A program made the position numbers and the translations under genes. This document shows, one piece after another, positions 36,720-46,390 of a DNA stretch of 64,000 nucleotides (position 1 is the stretch's first letter; every line of letters begins with the position of its first letter). Under the pieces are notes generated by a model. It did no database searches. It saw only the letters and a program-made list of their open reading frames with translations, and was not told where the DNA came from. Origin of the DNA: Peptoniphilus stercorisuis (GTDB taxonomy: Bacteria; Bacillota; Clostridia; Tissierellales; Peptoniphilaceae); assembly GCF_017874395.1 (NCBI RefSeq), contig NZ_JAGGLJ010000007.1, forward strand, positions 45,476 to 109,475, given 5' to 3'.

Positions 36720-37662
36720 AATCTACAAAATGACAGGACACTTTATGTCCATTTTTTTTGTCTTCAAGATGTGGTTCTTCACTAAAACAAATATCCTTTG
36801 CATAGGGACATCTTGATGAAAACTTACATCCTTTTATAATATCTGTATTACTTGGCAAATCTCCTTTTAACAAAATCTTTTCTTTTTTCTCAAAGGGATT
36901 TTTAGCAGGTATTGAAGATATTAAAACCTTTGTGTAGGGATGTAGTGGATTGTTAAATATATCTTCTACATTTCCTATTTCTACTATTTTTCCAAGATAC
37001 ATTACAAGAACTTTATTTGATATATGTTCAACTACTGCAAGATCATGAGATATAAAAATTGTTGTTAGATTAAACTCTTTTTTTAAATCTTCAAGTAAAT
37101 TTATTATTTGAGCTTGTATAGAAACATCTAGCGCTGATGTTGGCTCATCTGCAATTATTATCTCAGGATTTATTATAAGAGCTCTTGCAATGCCAATTCT
37201 CTGTCTTTGTCCTCCTGAAAATTCATAGGGATATCTATCATAATGAAAATCAGATAAACCTGATATTTTCATAGTTTCTAAAACTCTTTTTTTGATTTCT
37301 TCATTATTTAAATCTGTTAAATTTTTAAGTGGCTCACCAATTATTTCACCACATCTCATTCTTGGATTTAAAGAAGAATAGGGATCTTGAAATATCATCT
37401 GAACTTCTTTTCTATATTCTTTTAGTTCTTTTTTATTAAAGGACAATATATCTCTATCTTTAAATAAAATCTTTCCAGAAGTGGGCTCTATAATTCTTGC
37501 AATAGATCTTGCAAGTGTTGATTTTCCAGAGCCTGATTCTCCAACTATTCCAAGAGTTTCACCTTTTTCTATTTCAAAAGAGACATTGTCAACTGATGTT
37601 ATTGTTTTTCCATTTTTAGTAAAATATTTCTTTAGATTTTTAACTTGTAAAACTTCACTCAT
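36718..37662 (-). CDS. oppF: Oligopeptide ABC transporter ATP-binding protein OppF
   Basis: The 314 residues carry GESGSGKSTLARSIARI (Walker A), SGGQRQRIGIARAL (signature) and IIADEPTSALD (Walker B). The C-terminal extension has the Cys cluster CKFSSRCPYAKDIC that binds an iron-sulfur cluster in the Opp/Dpp family. The ATG at 37662 follows AAAGGAGAG; the frame to 37707 is rejected. It overlaps oppD by 8 bases and is the last gene of the opp operon. Confidence 0.93.
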   Translation of the reverse strand: MSEVLQVKNLKKYFTKNGKTITSVDNVSFEIEKGETLGIVGESGSGKSTLARSIARIIEPTSGKILFKDRDILSFNKKELKEYRKEVQMIFQDPYSSLNPRMRCGEIIGEPLKNLTDLNNEEIKKRVLETMKISGLSDFHYDRYPYEFSGGQRQRIGIARALIINPEIIIADEPTSALDVSIQAQIINLLEDLKKEFNLTTIFISHDLAVVEHISNKVLVMYLGKIVEIGNVEDIFNNPLHPYTKVLISSIPAKNPFEKKEKILLKGDLPSNTDIIKGCKFSSRCPYAKDICFSEEPHLEDKKNGHKVSCHFVD

Positions 37663-38623
37663 TTTCTCTCTCCTTTGAATATAAAAAGCAAGATACTTTA
37701 TGTCCATTAAAATCTATTTCTTCAGGTATTTTTTTGCGACAAATATCCATTGCATATTTACATCTATCACAAAAATGACAATTGTCTTTAAAATCTACAG
37801 GGCTTGGAACTTGTCCTTCTATTTCACTAAGTCTTTCCTTGCTTCCTATAATAGGTCTTGATTTTAAAAGTCCCTTTGTATAGGGATGTAGAGGATTTTT
37901 AAAAAGCTCTTTTACATCAGCTTTTTCTACAATTTTACCTGCATACATTACATTTACATAATCTGCTATTTCAGCTACTACTGACAAGTCATGTGTTATA
38001 AACATAAGGCCTGTATTATATTCCTTTTTCAGATCTTCCATAAGTCTAAGTACACCTGCTTGAATAGTTACATCTAAGGCTGTAGTAGGCTCATCTGCTA
38101 TTAAAAGTTTCGGATTTGAAGAAAGAGCCATTGCAATCATAATTCTCTGTCTCATGCCTCCTGATAGCTCATGAGGATAATTATTATATATATTTTCTGC
38201 ATCGGGAATTTCTACTTTTTTTATCATTTCAATAGATTTTTCCTTGGCAGTTTTTTTATCCATATTAAAGTGATTTCTAAAGACTTCTGATATTTGATAT
38301 CCAACTTTTAGTGCAGGGTTTAATGATGTCATAGGCTCTTGAAATATCATTGATATATCATTTCCTCTTTTTTTTCTCATTTCTTCTTTAGGAATTTTAA
38401 GTAAATCTTCTCCATCAAAGATTATTTCTCCAGATATTATTGTGTCCTTTTCTGAAAGAAGTCCTATTAAACTAAGAGCTGTTACTGATTTTCCAGAACC
38501 TGATTCTCCAACTATTGCTACAGTTTGTCCCTTATCTATACTAAAAGATATTCCATCTACTGATTTTGCTATTCCTGCTTCTGTCTTAAAATAAGTTTTT
38601 ACATTTTTAAATTCAAGTAGCAT
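37655..38623 (-). CDS. oppD: Oligopeptide ABC transporter ATP-binding protein OppD
   Basis: The 322 residues contain GESGSGKSVTALSLIGLL, LSGGMRQRIMIAMAL and LLIADEPTTALDVTIQAGVL, plus the C-terminal CHFCDRCKYAMDIC cluster motif. It forms an ATPase pair with OppF. The protein begins MLLEFKNVKTYF two bases after oppC and ends inside the oppF start region. Confidence 0.93.
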   Translation of the reverse strand: MLLEFKNVKTYFKTEAGIAKSVDGISFSIDKGQTVAIVGESGSGKSVTALSLIGLLSEKDTIISGEIIFDGEDLLKIPKEEMRKKRGNDISMIFQEPMTSLNPALKVGYQISEVFRNHFNMDKKTAKEKSIEMIKKVEIPDAENIYNNYPHELSGGMRQRIMIAMALSSNPKLLIADEPTTALDVTIQAGVLRLMEDLKKEYNTGLMFITHDLSVVAEIADYVNVMYAGKIVEKADVKELFKNPLHPYTKGLLKSRPIIGSKERLSEIEGQVPSPVDFKDNCHFCDRCKYAMDICRKKIPEEIDFNGHKVSCFLYSKERENE

Positions 38624-38625
38624 AA

Positions 38626-39462
38626 TTACCTCCTAAGTTTTGGATCTAGTGCATCTCTTAGCCCATCTCCTACAATATTTAATGAAAGTATTGTCAAAGC
38701 TATTGCAAGACCTGGAAAAAGTGTCATATGAGGATAATCTCTTATATATGCACGCCCTTCTGAGAGCATTTGTCCCCATTCAGGTTTTGGTGGCATAATT
38801 CCCATTCCTATAAAGGAAAGTGCTGCTGCTGATAATATTGAAGTACCTACTCCAAGAGTTGCTTCAACTATTACTGGTGCAAAGGCATTTGGCAAAATAT
38901 ATTTAAGGATTATCTTTAAATCACTTGCTCCAGACATTTTTGCTGCTTCTACAAATTCTCTTTCTTTAATACTTAAAACCTGACTTCTCACAATCCTTGC
39001 ATATCTTGGAATTGAAGATATTGAAACTGCAAGAATTAAATTTCTCATTCCATTTCCAAGTGCTGCTGCAAGAGCTATTGCAAATATAAGTTGTGGAATT
39101 GAAAGTACTACATCCATAATTCTCATTAAAATATTGTCAAATCTTCTATAATATCCTGCAATTGCACCTATAAATATTCCTATAATCATTGAAAAGAAAA
39201 CAGATATAAATCCAATTTGTAGAGAAATTTTTGCACCTATAACAATTCTAGAAAAAATATCACGTCCAAAATTGTCCGTTCCCATTAAATGCTCTTTACT
39301 TGGCTTTAAAAATGTCATTGATAAATCCTGCACATCATAGGGATAAGGTGCTATAAAATCTGCAAAAATAGCAGTTATAATTAAAATTATTAAAATAATA
39401 AGTCCAACTACTGCAATTTTCGATTTTTTATAATATTTAAACATTTCCTTTAATTTTGTCAT
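38626..39462 (-). CDS. oppC: Oligopeptide ABC transporter permease OppC
   Basis: The 278 residues have about six membrane segments. The N-terminal segment and the loop DLSMTFLKPSKEHLMGTDNFGRDIFSRI are the family signature. EFVEAAKMSGASDLKIILKYILPNAFAPVI is the EAA motif that contacts the ATPases. It lies 7 bases after oppB. Confidence 0.93.
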   Translation of the reverse strand: MTKLKEMFKYYKKSKIAVVGLIILIILIITAIFADFIAPYPYDVQDLSMTFLKPSKEHLMGTDNFGRDIFSRIVIGAKISLQIGFISVFFSMIIGIFIGAIAGYYRRFDNILMRIMDVVLSIPQLIFAIALAAALGNGMRNLILAVSISSIPRYARIVRSQVLSIKEREFVEAAKMSGASDLKIILKYILPNAFAPVIVEATLGVGTSILSAAALSFIGMGIMPPKPEWGQMLSEGRAYIRDYPHMTLFPGLAIALTILSLNIVGDGLRDALDPKLRR

Positions 39463-39469
39463 TTTTCAC

Positions 39470-40399
39470 CTACCTATATTGTGTCTTAACTTTAGGATCT
39501 ATAAATCCATAAATAATATCTACAATAATACTTATTATGCTATATGCTGCTGCAATAAACATTACACTTCCAAGTACCATAGGATAATCCCTTGTCTTTA
39601 TAGAATCTACAATAAGTCTTCCAACTCCAGGTATTGAAAATATAGTTTCAGTAAGTACAGAACCTGCTAATAGAGATCCCATTTGAAGTCCTATTACTGT
39701 AATTATTGGAATCATTGCATTTTTAAGCGTATGAATAATAATAACTTTATTTTCTTTAAGTCCCTTTGCCCTTGCTGTTCTAATATAATCAGAATCTAAA
39801 ACATCAATCATAGATGATCTTGTCATTCTCATAATAACAGCACTTGATTGAAATCCAAGAGCTATGGCAGGAAGTATCATATGTTTAAAACTTGAAAATC
39901 CTGATGATGGAAGTATTTTAAATTTAACTGCAAATAAAAGAATAAGTAATATTCCAGTCCAAAATATTGGCATTGCAAGTCCAATTAATCCAATTAACAT
40001 AGTTATACTGTCTATAATTGTGTTTTTCTTAATTGCTGCAATAACCCCAAAACTAATCCCAAATATAATAGCTATTAAAAGTGAAAAAAATGTAAGTTTT
40101 AATGTATTTGGTAAAATTGACATTATTGTTTTTGAAACTGATGCATTTGTAATATAACTATTTCCAAGATCAAATTTTGTAAAAAATCCCTTTAAAAATC
40201 GCCCATACTGAACTACAAAAGGATCATTTAAACCCATATCTTCTCGAACAGATTCTATTACTTCTTCTGGTGCATTTGCTCCAGCTTTTGCAAGAGCTGC
40301 ATCTCCTGGTGATAAATATAAAAGTGAAAATACAATAAGACTTACACCTATTAATGTTGGAATAAGTATTAGTATTCTTTTTAAAATGTATTTTGGCAT
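39470..40399 (-). CDS. oppB: Oligopeptide ABC transporter permease OppB
   Basis: The 309 residues open MPKYILKRILILIPTLIGVS, typical of OppB/DppB, followed by about six membrane segments. The EAA loop is YIRTARAKGLKENKVIIIHTLKNAMIPII. A terminator-like hairpin separates it from oppA, so it is probably expressed at a lower level than the binding protein. Confidence 0.93.
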   Translation of the reverse strand: MPKYILKRILILIPTLIGVSLIVFSLLYLSPGDAALAKAGANAPEEVIESVREDMGLNDPFVVQYGRFLKGFFTKFDLGNSYITNASVSKTIMSILPNTLKLTFFSLLIAIIFGISFGVIAAIKKNTIIDSITMLIGLIGLAMPIFWTGILLILLFAVKFKILPSSGFSSFKHMILPAIALGFQSSAVIMRMTRSSMIDVLDSDYIRTARAKGLKENKVIIIHTLKNAMIPIITVIGLQMGSLLAGSVLTETIFSIPGVGRLIVDSIKTRDYPMVLGSVMFIAAAYSIISIIVDIIYGFIDPKVKTQYR

Positions 40400-40428
40400 A
40401 ATAACCTCCCAACTTCTTTTAATAAAAA

Positions 40429-40463
40429 ATCAACGAAGACCCAAAATAAGAGTCCCCGTTGAT
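40429..40463 (-). terminator. Attenuating hairpin between oppA and oppB
   Basis: ATCAACG pairs with CGTTGAT over an inner GGGACTC/GGGTCTT-type stem and is followed by TTTTTTATT on the minus strand. Partial termination here would raise oppA over the permease genes. Confidence 0.7.
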
Positions 40464-40469
40464 ATTTAA

Positions 40470-41984
40470 TTATTTATTTAATTTAATTCTATATAATTCT
40501 TGAGTGTAAGTCGGAGCTACATCAAAGTTTTCTACATAGCTTCTAGTACCTACAAGATTTTTTCCATAGCAAATATAAATCCATGGTTTCTCTTCATTTA
40601 CAATTTCTTGTGCTTTCTTATATACGGCTTCTCTCTCAGGTGAGTCTTTTAGTCTTATACCCTCTTCCATTAGTAAATCCAACTCTGGATTAGAATAAAA
40701 CATAAAGTTTGGTCCCTTACCTTTGTTTTCTGTTGAGAAAGGTTGGTATAATTCATAATGTGGATCTACTACTGATGGTGACCAACTCATTATAAACATA
40801 TCATGCTCAGAATTTTTAAGAGCTTGTAAAAATGCTCCCCACTCTAACTCTTCAATTTCAACATTTATACCAATCTCTTTAAGTTGAGCCTGCATCATAG
40901 TTGCAATATCAACTCTTTGTTGATCTTCATTTACATATAATCTTAAAGGTTTTGAAAAATCAAATCCAGATTCTTCTAAAATAGCCTTAGCTTTTTCCTT
41001 ATCATATGCAGTAGGATTAGTTTGTTTTGCATTTGAATACTTAAAGTTAGGATTTACAGGAGATGTAGCTATTTCTGCTTGTCCCATATAAACTGAATCT
41101 ACAATAGATTTCATATCCATTCCATAAGCCATTGCCTCTCTTACTGCCTTATTGTCAAAAGGAGCCTTTGAAACATTAAGTCCTAAAAAGTGAGTTGAGT
41201 TATCAAGTTTATTGTAAAGTTTTAAATCATCATTTCCTTCAAACTTTGAAGTATCATTTGCAGATATTTTATAGGCAATATCTACAGATCCACTTTCAAG
41301 TTCTATAAGTCTTTGAGATGCTTCAGGTATTACTCTTAAAATAATTTTATCAACTTCTGGTTCATCTGCCCAATAGTTTTCATTTTTAACAAGAGTCATA
41401 GAATCAAGTTTTGTCCAATCTTCTATTTTAAAAGGACCTGTTCCCATTGCATCTTGTGAAATATCACCTTTTTCTTCAACATATTTTTTATTTAATATTG
41501 AAGCTCCTGGATGTGATAAAGCTTGTAAAAATGATCCATCTGGTTTCTTAAGTTTAAACTCAAGTGTATTATCATCTTTTTTCACAAAAGTTGATTCATC
41601 AATATTTCCAAAAATATATCCATATTGTGAACTTTTAGCAGCTCTACTTAGAGAAAATATTACATCATCAACAGTTAAATCATCATCATTTGAAAATTTA
41701 ACATTTTCTCTTAATTTTATAATATAAGTTAAATCATCAGGTTGTTCTATACTTGTAGCAAGAGCATTTCTAAGTTCTCCTGATGGTTCTTTTTCCACAA
41801 GTGTATTATAAATTTGTCTCATGGCATTTTCTGAGAAATCATCATTAAAGTTATCTGGATCAAGACTTGTAGCATCAGATGCAACAGCAACTGTCAAAGT
41901 CTTATCATCTGTTTTTGCTCCACCACATGCACTTAACATAAATGTTAAAACAAGTAATACTGCAATTATTGACTTCTTCTTCAA
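40470..41984 (-). CDS. oppA: Oligopeptide ABC transporter substrate-binding lipoprotein OppA
   Basis: The 504 residues start with a lipoprotein signal peptide (lipobox LSACGG, Cys near residue 20). The body is SBP family 5: MRQIYNTLVEKEPSGELRNALATS, GTGPFKIEDW and VREAMAYGMD are typical. The start is TTG at 41984 behind AGGGGGAG. It lies only 15 bases after murA, so the operon may read murA-oppABCDF. The peptide preference is unknown. Confidence 0.93.
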   Translation of the reverse strand: MKKKSIIAVLLVLTFMLSACGGAKTDDKTLTVAVASDATSLDPDNFNDDFSENAMRQIYNTLVEKEPSGELRNALATSIEQPDDLTYIIKLRENVKFSNDDDLTVDDVIFSLSRAAKSSQYGYIFGNIDESTFVKKDDNTLEFKLKKPDGSFLQALSHPGASILNKKYVEEKGDISQDAMGTGPFKIEDWTKLDSMTLVKNENYWADEPEVDKIILRVIPEASQRLIELESGSVDIAYKISANDTSKFEGNDDLKLYNKLDNSTHFLGLNVSKAPFDNKAVREAMAYGMDMKSIVDSVYMGQAEIATSPVNPNFKYSNAKQTNPTAYDKEKAKAILEESGFDFSKPLRLYVNEDQQRVDIATMMQAQLKEIGINVEIEELEWGAFLQALKNSEHDMFIMSWSPSVVDPHYELYQPFSTENKGKGPNFMFYSNPELDLLMEEGIRLKDSPEREAVYKKAQEIVNEEKPWIYICYGKNLVGTRSYVENFDVAPTYTQELYRIKLNK

Positions 41985-41999
41985 TTTATCTCCCCCTTA

Positions 42000-43259
42000 T
42001 TATTCTCTATCAACTCTTTCTATATTAGCACCAAGACTTCTAAACTTGTCCTCAATATTCTCATACCCACGATCAATATGATATATCTCAGAAATCTCAG
42101 TAGTTCCCTCTGCAACAAGACCTGCAAGTATAAGTGCAGCACCTGCTCTTAAATCTGTAGCCTTTACGCTTGTTCCCTTTAATTTCTTAGGTCCATTAAT
42201 AATAGCTTCTCTACCTTCAACACTAATATCAGCACCCATTTTATTAAGTTCATCAGCATGCATAAATCTGTTTTCAAATACAGTTTCAATTGCAACACTA
42301 TTTCCACGAAGTTGTGTCATAAGAGATAAAAATTGAGCCTGCATATCTGTAGGAAAACCTGGATATGGTAGAGTTTTAATAGAAATGGCCTTAGGATTTT
42401 CTGTGCCAATAACTCTAATAGCTTCATCATTTTCAATAACTTCACAACCTGCTTCTTTAAGCTTTGCAATAATAGGTTTCATATGTGATGATATAACATT
42501 TTCAACAATTACATCACCCTTTGTAATAGCAGCAGCAACCATAAAAGTTCCAGCTTCAATTCTATCTGGAATAATTTGGTGATTACAACCTGTAAGTTTT
42601 TCAACACCTCTTATTCTAATACTAGAAGTTCCCGCACCAGTAACACTTGCTCCCATCTTACGTAAGAAATTTGCAAGATCAACTATTTCAGGCTCCATTG
42701 CTGCATTTTCAATAATTGTTTCTCCCTTAGCTAAAACTGCTGCCATAATAATATTTTCAGTAGCTCCAACTGATGGAAAATCCAAATAAATTTTATTTCC
42801 TGTAAGTTCTTCTGCACTTGCAGTTATATCTCCAACATTATTTTCAATAATAGCTCCTAATGCTTCAAATCCCTTTAAATGTAAATCAATTGGTCTAGAA
42901 CCTATATTACATCCCCCAGGAAGAGAGTTAACTGTTTTACCCATTCTTCCAAGAAGCGGCCCCATTACAAGAAAAGAAGCACGCATTTTGCTCATTAACT
43001 CGTATTTAGTTTCATATGAATTTAGATTCTTTGAATTTATAATAAATTTATTTTTACCAATTTTTTTAACGTCACTACCTAAGGATTTTAGAACTTCTGT
43101 CATTATTTCTACATCTTTTAACTCAGGTACATCTTCAAGAACTATATCTTCAGTTCCAAGTAATGATGCAGCAAGTATTGGAAGTGCTGCATTTTTTGCT
43201 CCACTTGTTCTTACAGTACCTCTTAAATGTAAACTGTTTTTTACTAAAATCTTTTCCAA
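42000..43259 (-). CDS. murA: UDP-N-acetylglucosamine 1-carboxyvinyltransferase MurA
   Basis: The 419 residues are full length. The fosfomycin-target cysteine is present in LPGGCNIGSRPIDLHLKG (near residue 116); other motifs are SGAKNAALPILAASLL, PDRIEAGTF and ATDLRAGAALI. It commits UDP-GlcNAc to peptidoglycan synthesis. The start ATG lies at 43259. It precedes oppA by 15 bases with no terminator that I can see between them. Confidence 0.96.
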   Translation of the reverse strand: MEKILVKNSLHLRGTVRTSGAKNAALPILAASLLGTEDIVLEDVPELKDVEIMTEVLKSLGSDVKKIGKNKFIINSKNLNSYETKYELMSKMRASFLVMGPLLGRMGKTVNSLPGGCNIGSRPIDLHLKGFEALGAIIENNVGDITASAEELTGNKIYLDFPSVGATENIIMAAVLAKGETIIENAAMEPEIVDLANFLRKMGASVTGAGTSSIRIRGVEKLTGCNHQIIPDRIEAGTFMVAAAITKGDVIVENVISSHMKPIIAKLKEAGCEVIENDEAIRVIGTENPKAISIKTLPYPGFPTDMQAQFLSLMTQLRGNSVAIETVFENRFMHADELNKMGADISVEGREAIINGPKKLKGTSVKATDLRAGAALILAGLVAEGTTEISEIYHIDRGYENIEDKFRSLGANIERVDRE

Positions 43260-43387
43260 AAAAACTCCTCCGTATACGCATATTTTTCAAGAAATATTAT
43301 ATCATAAAGTGCATATAATAGTAAAAGAATGAAGCTTTCTAAATTTCACTTAAATTTCACTTTATTACATATACCCATTTAACTTTT

Positions 43388-43978
43388 TTATAAATTATAT
43401 ATTTCACCAGTCTCTAAATTTACAACCTTAGTTGCAGATAAATCTTTAATGTCATTTTCATCATGTGTTGTAAATATTAAAGGACAACTTATACTTTCAT
43501 TTAACAAATATATAATCTTATCTCTAGTTTCTAAATCAACTTCCCTTAAAGCCTCATCTAAAATATAAATATTTCCAGAATAAACTATTGCCCTTAAAAT
43601 AGAAACCCTTCTTTTCATACCACCAGATAACTGAGATACCTTCTTATCTAAAAGACCTTTCACACCTAAAATATCTAAATATTTCTCTACAATATCTCTA
43701 TTAGCACTTTTTACAAATTTAATATTCTCATAAATACTTCTATTTTCAAAAAGAAGATTTTCTTGAAAAACAACAGAATATTTAGGTTCCTCACTAAAGA
43801 TTATCTCACCAGAGTCTGCCTTTAAATCTCCTAAAAGCATTCTTAAAAATGTAGTCTTTCCAATACCTGATTTTCCAACAAGAGCAACTCTATCAAAACT
43901 ATTTATTTCTAAATTTAGATTTTTTATTACTATTTCATCATCAAAGGACTTATATAGATTTTTGATTAAAATATTCAA
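43388..43978 (-). CDS. ABC transporter ATP-binding protein (SsuB/TauB-like)
   Basis: The 196 residues hold GKSGIGKTTFLRMLLGDL, SQLSGGMKRRVSILRAI and NIYILDEALREVD, so Walker A, signature and Walker B are present; the usual DEP is DEA. At 196 residues it is shorter than the typical 240-250. It is last in a three-gene importer operon and overlaps the permease by 4 bases. Confidence 0.87.
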   Translation of the reverse strand: MNILIKNLYKSFDDEIVIKNLNLEINSFDRVALVGKSGIGKTTFLRMLLGDLKADSGEIIFSEEPKYSVVFQENLLFENRSIYENIKFVKSANRDIVEKYLDILGVKGLLDKKVSQLSGGMKRRVSILRAIVYSGNIYILDEALREVDLETRDKIIYLLNESISCPLIFTTHDENDIKDLSATKVVNLETGEIYNL

Positions 43979-44721
43979 CCTAAAACTCTCCTTAATATTT
44001 TTAAAATTATTTTTTCACATAAATAAGAAACTAAAACAGCGATTATAGTATATGAAAATAGATTTGCAGTATCTAAATATATCTTAGAATTATAAAGCAT
44101 AGTTCCAATACCATAACTTGGAAGAGCTATCACCTCAGCTGCAAGACCAGACTTAAAAGCAAGACCAATGCTCAAAGAAAAAGCACTAATTAAAAATGGA
44201 TTTAACTCTTCAAAATATATGTATTTAATTTTATTTTTTAAACTTACCCTGTAGATATCTGCCATTTTTAGATAATTTTTATCCACATTATTAAGACCTT
44301 CATAAACATTTAAATAAATAATTGGAAGCACCATTATAAAAGAAATATAAATTGAAAGCTTATATGATCCCACAAAAAACAAGAGTAAAATCACAAAAGA
44401 AACTACAGGAATTGACTTTAAAATAGTAATAGGTAAATATATAAAATCCTTAAAAATTTCAAATCTATAGGAAATAATCGATAAAATAATACCAAATATA
44501 GATCCAAAAATAAAACCTAATAAAATCTTATATACAGTTGCAAAAACACTTTTATAAAAATAAATATCCATTAAATTAATAAAAGTTTTTTCTAATACTT
44601 TAAAAGGAGATACAAAAAGTATCTCCTCCTTAAATATCATACTGATTATTTGCCAAATTACTAAATAAAAAATCACTATTAAAATTTTTTTAAATTTATT
44701 TTTTATAGTAGAATTCATCAT
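43975..44721 (-). CDS. ABC transporter permease (SsuC/TauC-like)
   Basis: The 248 residues have five to six membrane segments and the EAA-type loop VDKNYLKMADIYRVSLKNKIKYIYFEELNPFLIS of the nitrate/sulfonate/taurine group. I start at the ATG at 44721 (44718 is equally possible), 11 bases after GGAGG, which lies inside the binding-protein gene. The start overlaps that gene by about 26 bases. Confidence 0.87.
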   Translation of the reverse strand: MMNSTIKNKFKKILIVIFYLVIWQIISMIFKEEILFVSPFKVLEKTFINLMDIYFYKSVFATVYKILLGFIFGSIFGIILSIISYRFEIFKDFIYLPITILKSIPVVSFVILLLFFVGSYKLSIYISFIMVLPIIYLNVYEGLNNVDKNYLKMADIYRVSLKNKIKYIYFEELNPFLISAFSLSIGLAFKSGLAAEVIALPSYGIGTMLYNSKIYLDTANLFSYTIIAVLVSYLCEKIILKILRRVLG

Positions 44722-45676
44722 CAGGCATTGCTCCTCCAATAGAGTTTGGATCCTCAACATATAAAGTTGTAAGATAGGACTCTAATTGATCTTTCATTTC
44801 ATCAGAATCAATATAGACAATATTACAATTAGGAATTGCTTCAAGAGCTACTTCTTCTTTAACAATATCATATTTACCTATTAATTTTGCAGCTTCTTCT
44901 ATATTATCATTAGTAAAATTAACAGAATTTTTATATTCATCTAAAAAAGCATCAAAGGCCATTTTATTATTTTTATCCTTTAAAAATTCCTTTCTAACTA
45001 CAAGCACACCAGTAATTAAATTTTCTCCAGGATTTATCTCTTGCCACATATCATTTAGAGAAATTGTATTTGTAATATTTGCCTTCTTAGAAGCTATTGT
45101 CAAAAATGGCTCAGGTAAAATAGCAACAGACTTATTGTCATTTATAAGCTCTTGAAGAACCTCAGTATGTTCAGACTTATAAGAAAGTACAACATCTCTA
45201 TTTGGATCAAGTCCATTTTTTTCAAGTAAATATCTAATAGCATACTCTGGTGTAGCTCCCTTTCCAGATAAAATAATAGTCTTTCCCTTTAAGTCCTTAA
45301 TATCTTTTATACTATCATCTGCACTAGCAAGATATAAAACACCTAAAGTGTTAATATTAGAAACTTGAAGAAGATTTCCCTCAGATTTATTGTATAAAAC
45401 AGCAGCAAGATTTGCAGGAACTGCAGCAATATCAAAATCTCCCTTAGAAAGTCCAGCTACAATTTCATCAAGCGTATTAACTATTTTATAATTATAATTA
45501 TTTTTAGTCTTTTCATTATCTTGATCATCATATAATTTTGCAAGCCCCATAGAAGTAGGTCCCTTAAGAGATGCAATATTTATATCACGTCCCACTTCAG
45601 CCTTGCTACCTCCACAAGCAGTAAGCGAAAACATAAGTACAAGTAGCATAAATAAACTTATAATTCTTTTTTTCAT
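44696..45676 (-). CDS. ABC transporter substrate-binding lipoprotein (NMT1/SsuA-like)
   Basis: The 326 residues begin with a lipoprotein signal (lipobox LTACGG). The body shows the NMT1/SsuA fold: NIASLKGPTSMGLAKLYDD, DIAAVPANLAAVLYNK, DLKGKTIILSGKGATPEYAIRYLLEKNGLDP. Such proteins bind thiamine precursors, sulfonates, riboflavin or similar compounds. The substrate here is not evident and no riboswitch is seen upstream. Confidence 0.88.
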   Translation of the reverse strand: MKKRIISLFMLLVLMFSLTACGGSKAEVGRDINIASLKGPTSMGLAKLYDDQDNEKTKNNYNYKIVNTLDEIVAGLSKGDFDIAAVPANLAAVLYNKSEGNLLQVSNINTLGVLYLASADDSIKDIKDLKGKTIILSGKGATPEYAIRYLLEKNGLDPNRDVVLSYKSEHTEVLQELINDNKSVAILPEPFLTIASKKANITNTISLNDMWQEINPGENLITGVLVVRKEFLKDKNNKMAFDAFLDEYKNSVNFTNDNIEEAAKLIGKYDIVKEEVALEAIPNCNIVYIDSDEMKDQLESYLTTLYVEDPNSIGGAMPDDEFYYKK

Positions 45677-45845
45677 ATTATTACCTCCATAACTATTAAA
45701 TTATATATAATAGATACTAAATTGTAAAATATCTAAGTATCTATTATTTACAATAAATAGGTACTTTTTGTGATTAAATTATAAAATAATTATTACAAAA
45801 TTAATTTTAGGATATATATTATATAATATATAAAAAGGAGGATTT

Positions 45846-46376
45846 ATGATATATCTAATAGTTGGAAACTCAGGCTCTGGCAAAACCACACAGGCAAAAC
45901 TCTTAAAAGAAAATAATAATCTTCACAAAATAATAACATATACTACACGAGAAATTAGACCAGATGAAATAAATAACATAGATTACCATTTTATAGACAT
46001 AAATACATTTAAAGAATTAAAAAATCAAAACAAACTAATTGCCATTACAAAATTTGCAAATAATTATTACGCCGTTCCAAAAAATGAATTATTAAAATAT
46101 ATAGACTCAAATAAAAGCACAATTTTAATAGTTGACTTACAAGGTGTAAAAGACTTAAAAGATGAATTTAAAGCAATTTGTATATATTTAAAACTTGATA
46201 AAATCAATCTTGAAAATAGAATGATTAAAAGAAATGAAAAAGAACATATACTTGAAGATAGACTAAGAGAAATTCAAGATTATAGTAAATATGCAGATTA
46301 TATAATCAATGCAAATAAATCAGAAGAAGAAATAAATAATGAAATACTTAATATAATAAAAAAGACCTCAGTCTAA
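45846..46376 (+). CDS. Guanylate kinase-like protein
   Basis: The 176 residues start MIYLIVGNSGSGKTTQAKLL, a P-loop, followed by YTTREIRPDEINNIDYHFID, the GMP-binding signature of guanylate kinases, and RLREIQDYSKYADYIINA. It is somewhat short (standard Gmk about 200 residues). It may be the housekeeping Gmk or a paralogue; the usual rpoZ neighbour is absent. The ATG follows AAAGGAGG. Confidence 0.8.
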   Translation: MIYLIVGNSGSGKTTQAKLLKENNNLHKIITYTTREIRPDEINNIDYHFIDINTFKELKNQNKLIAITKFANNYYAVPKNELLKYIDSNKSTILIVDLQGVKDLKDEFKAICIYLKLDKINLENRMIKRNEKEHILEDRLREIQDYSKYADYIINANKSEEEINNEILNIIKKTSV

Positions 46377-46389
46377 ACTAAGGTCTTTT
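46360..46389. terminator. Bidirectional terminator
   Basis: AAAAGACCT/AGGTCTTTT flank a 14-base loop; it serves the guanylate-kinase gene and the convergent hydrolase gene. Confidence 0.85.
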
Positions 46390-46390
46390 T

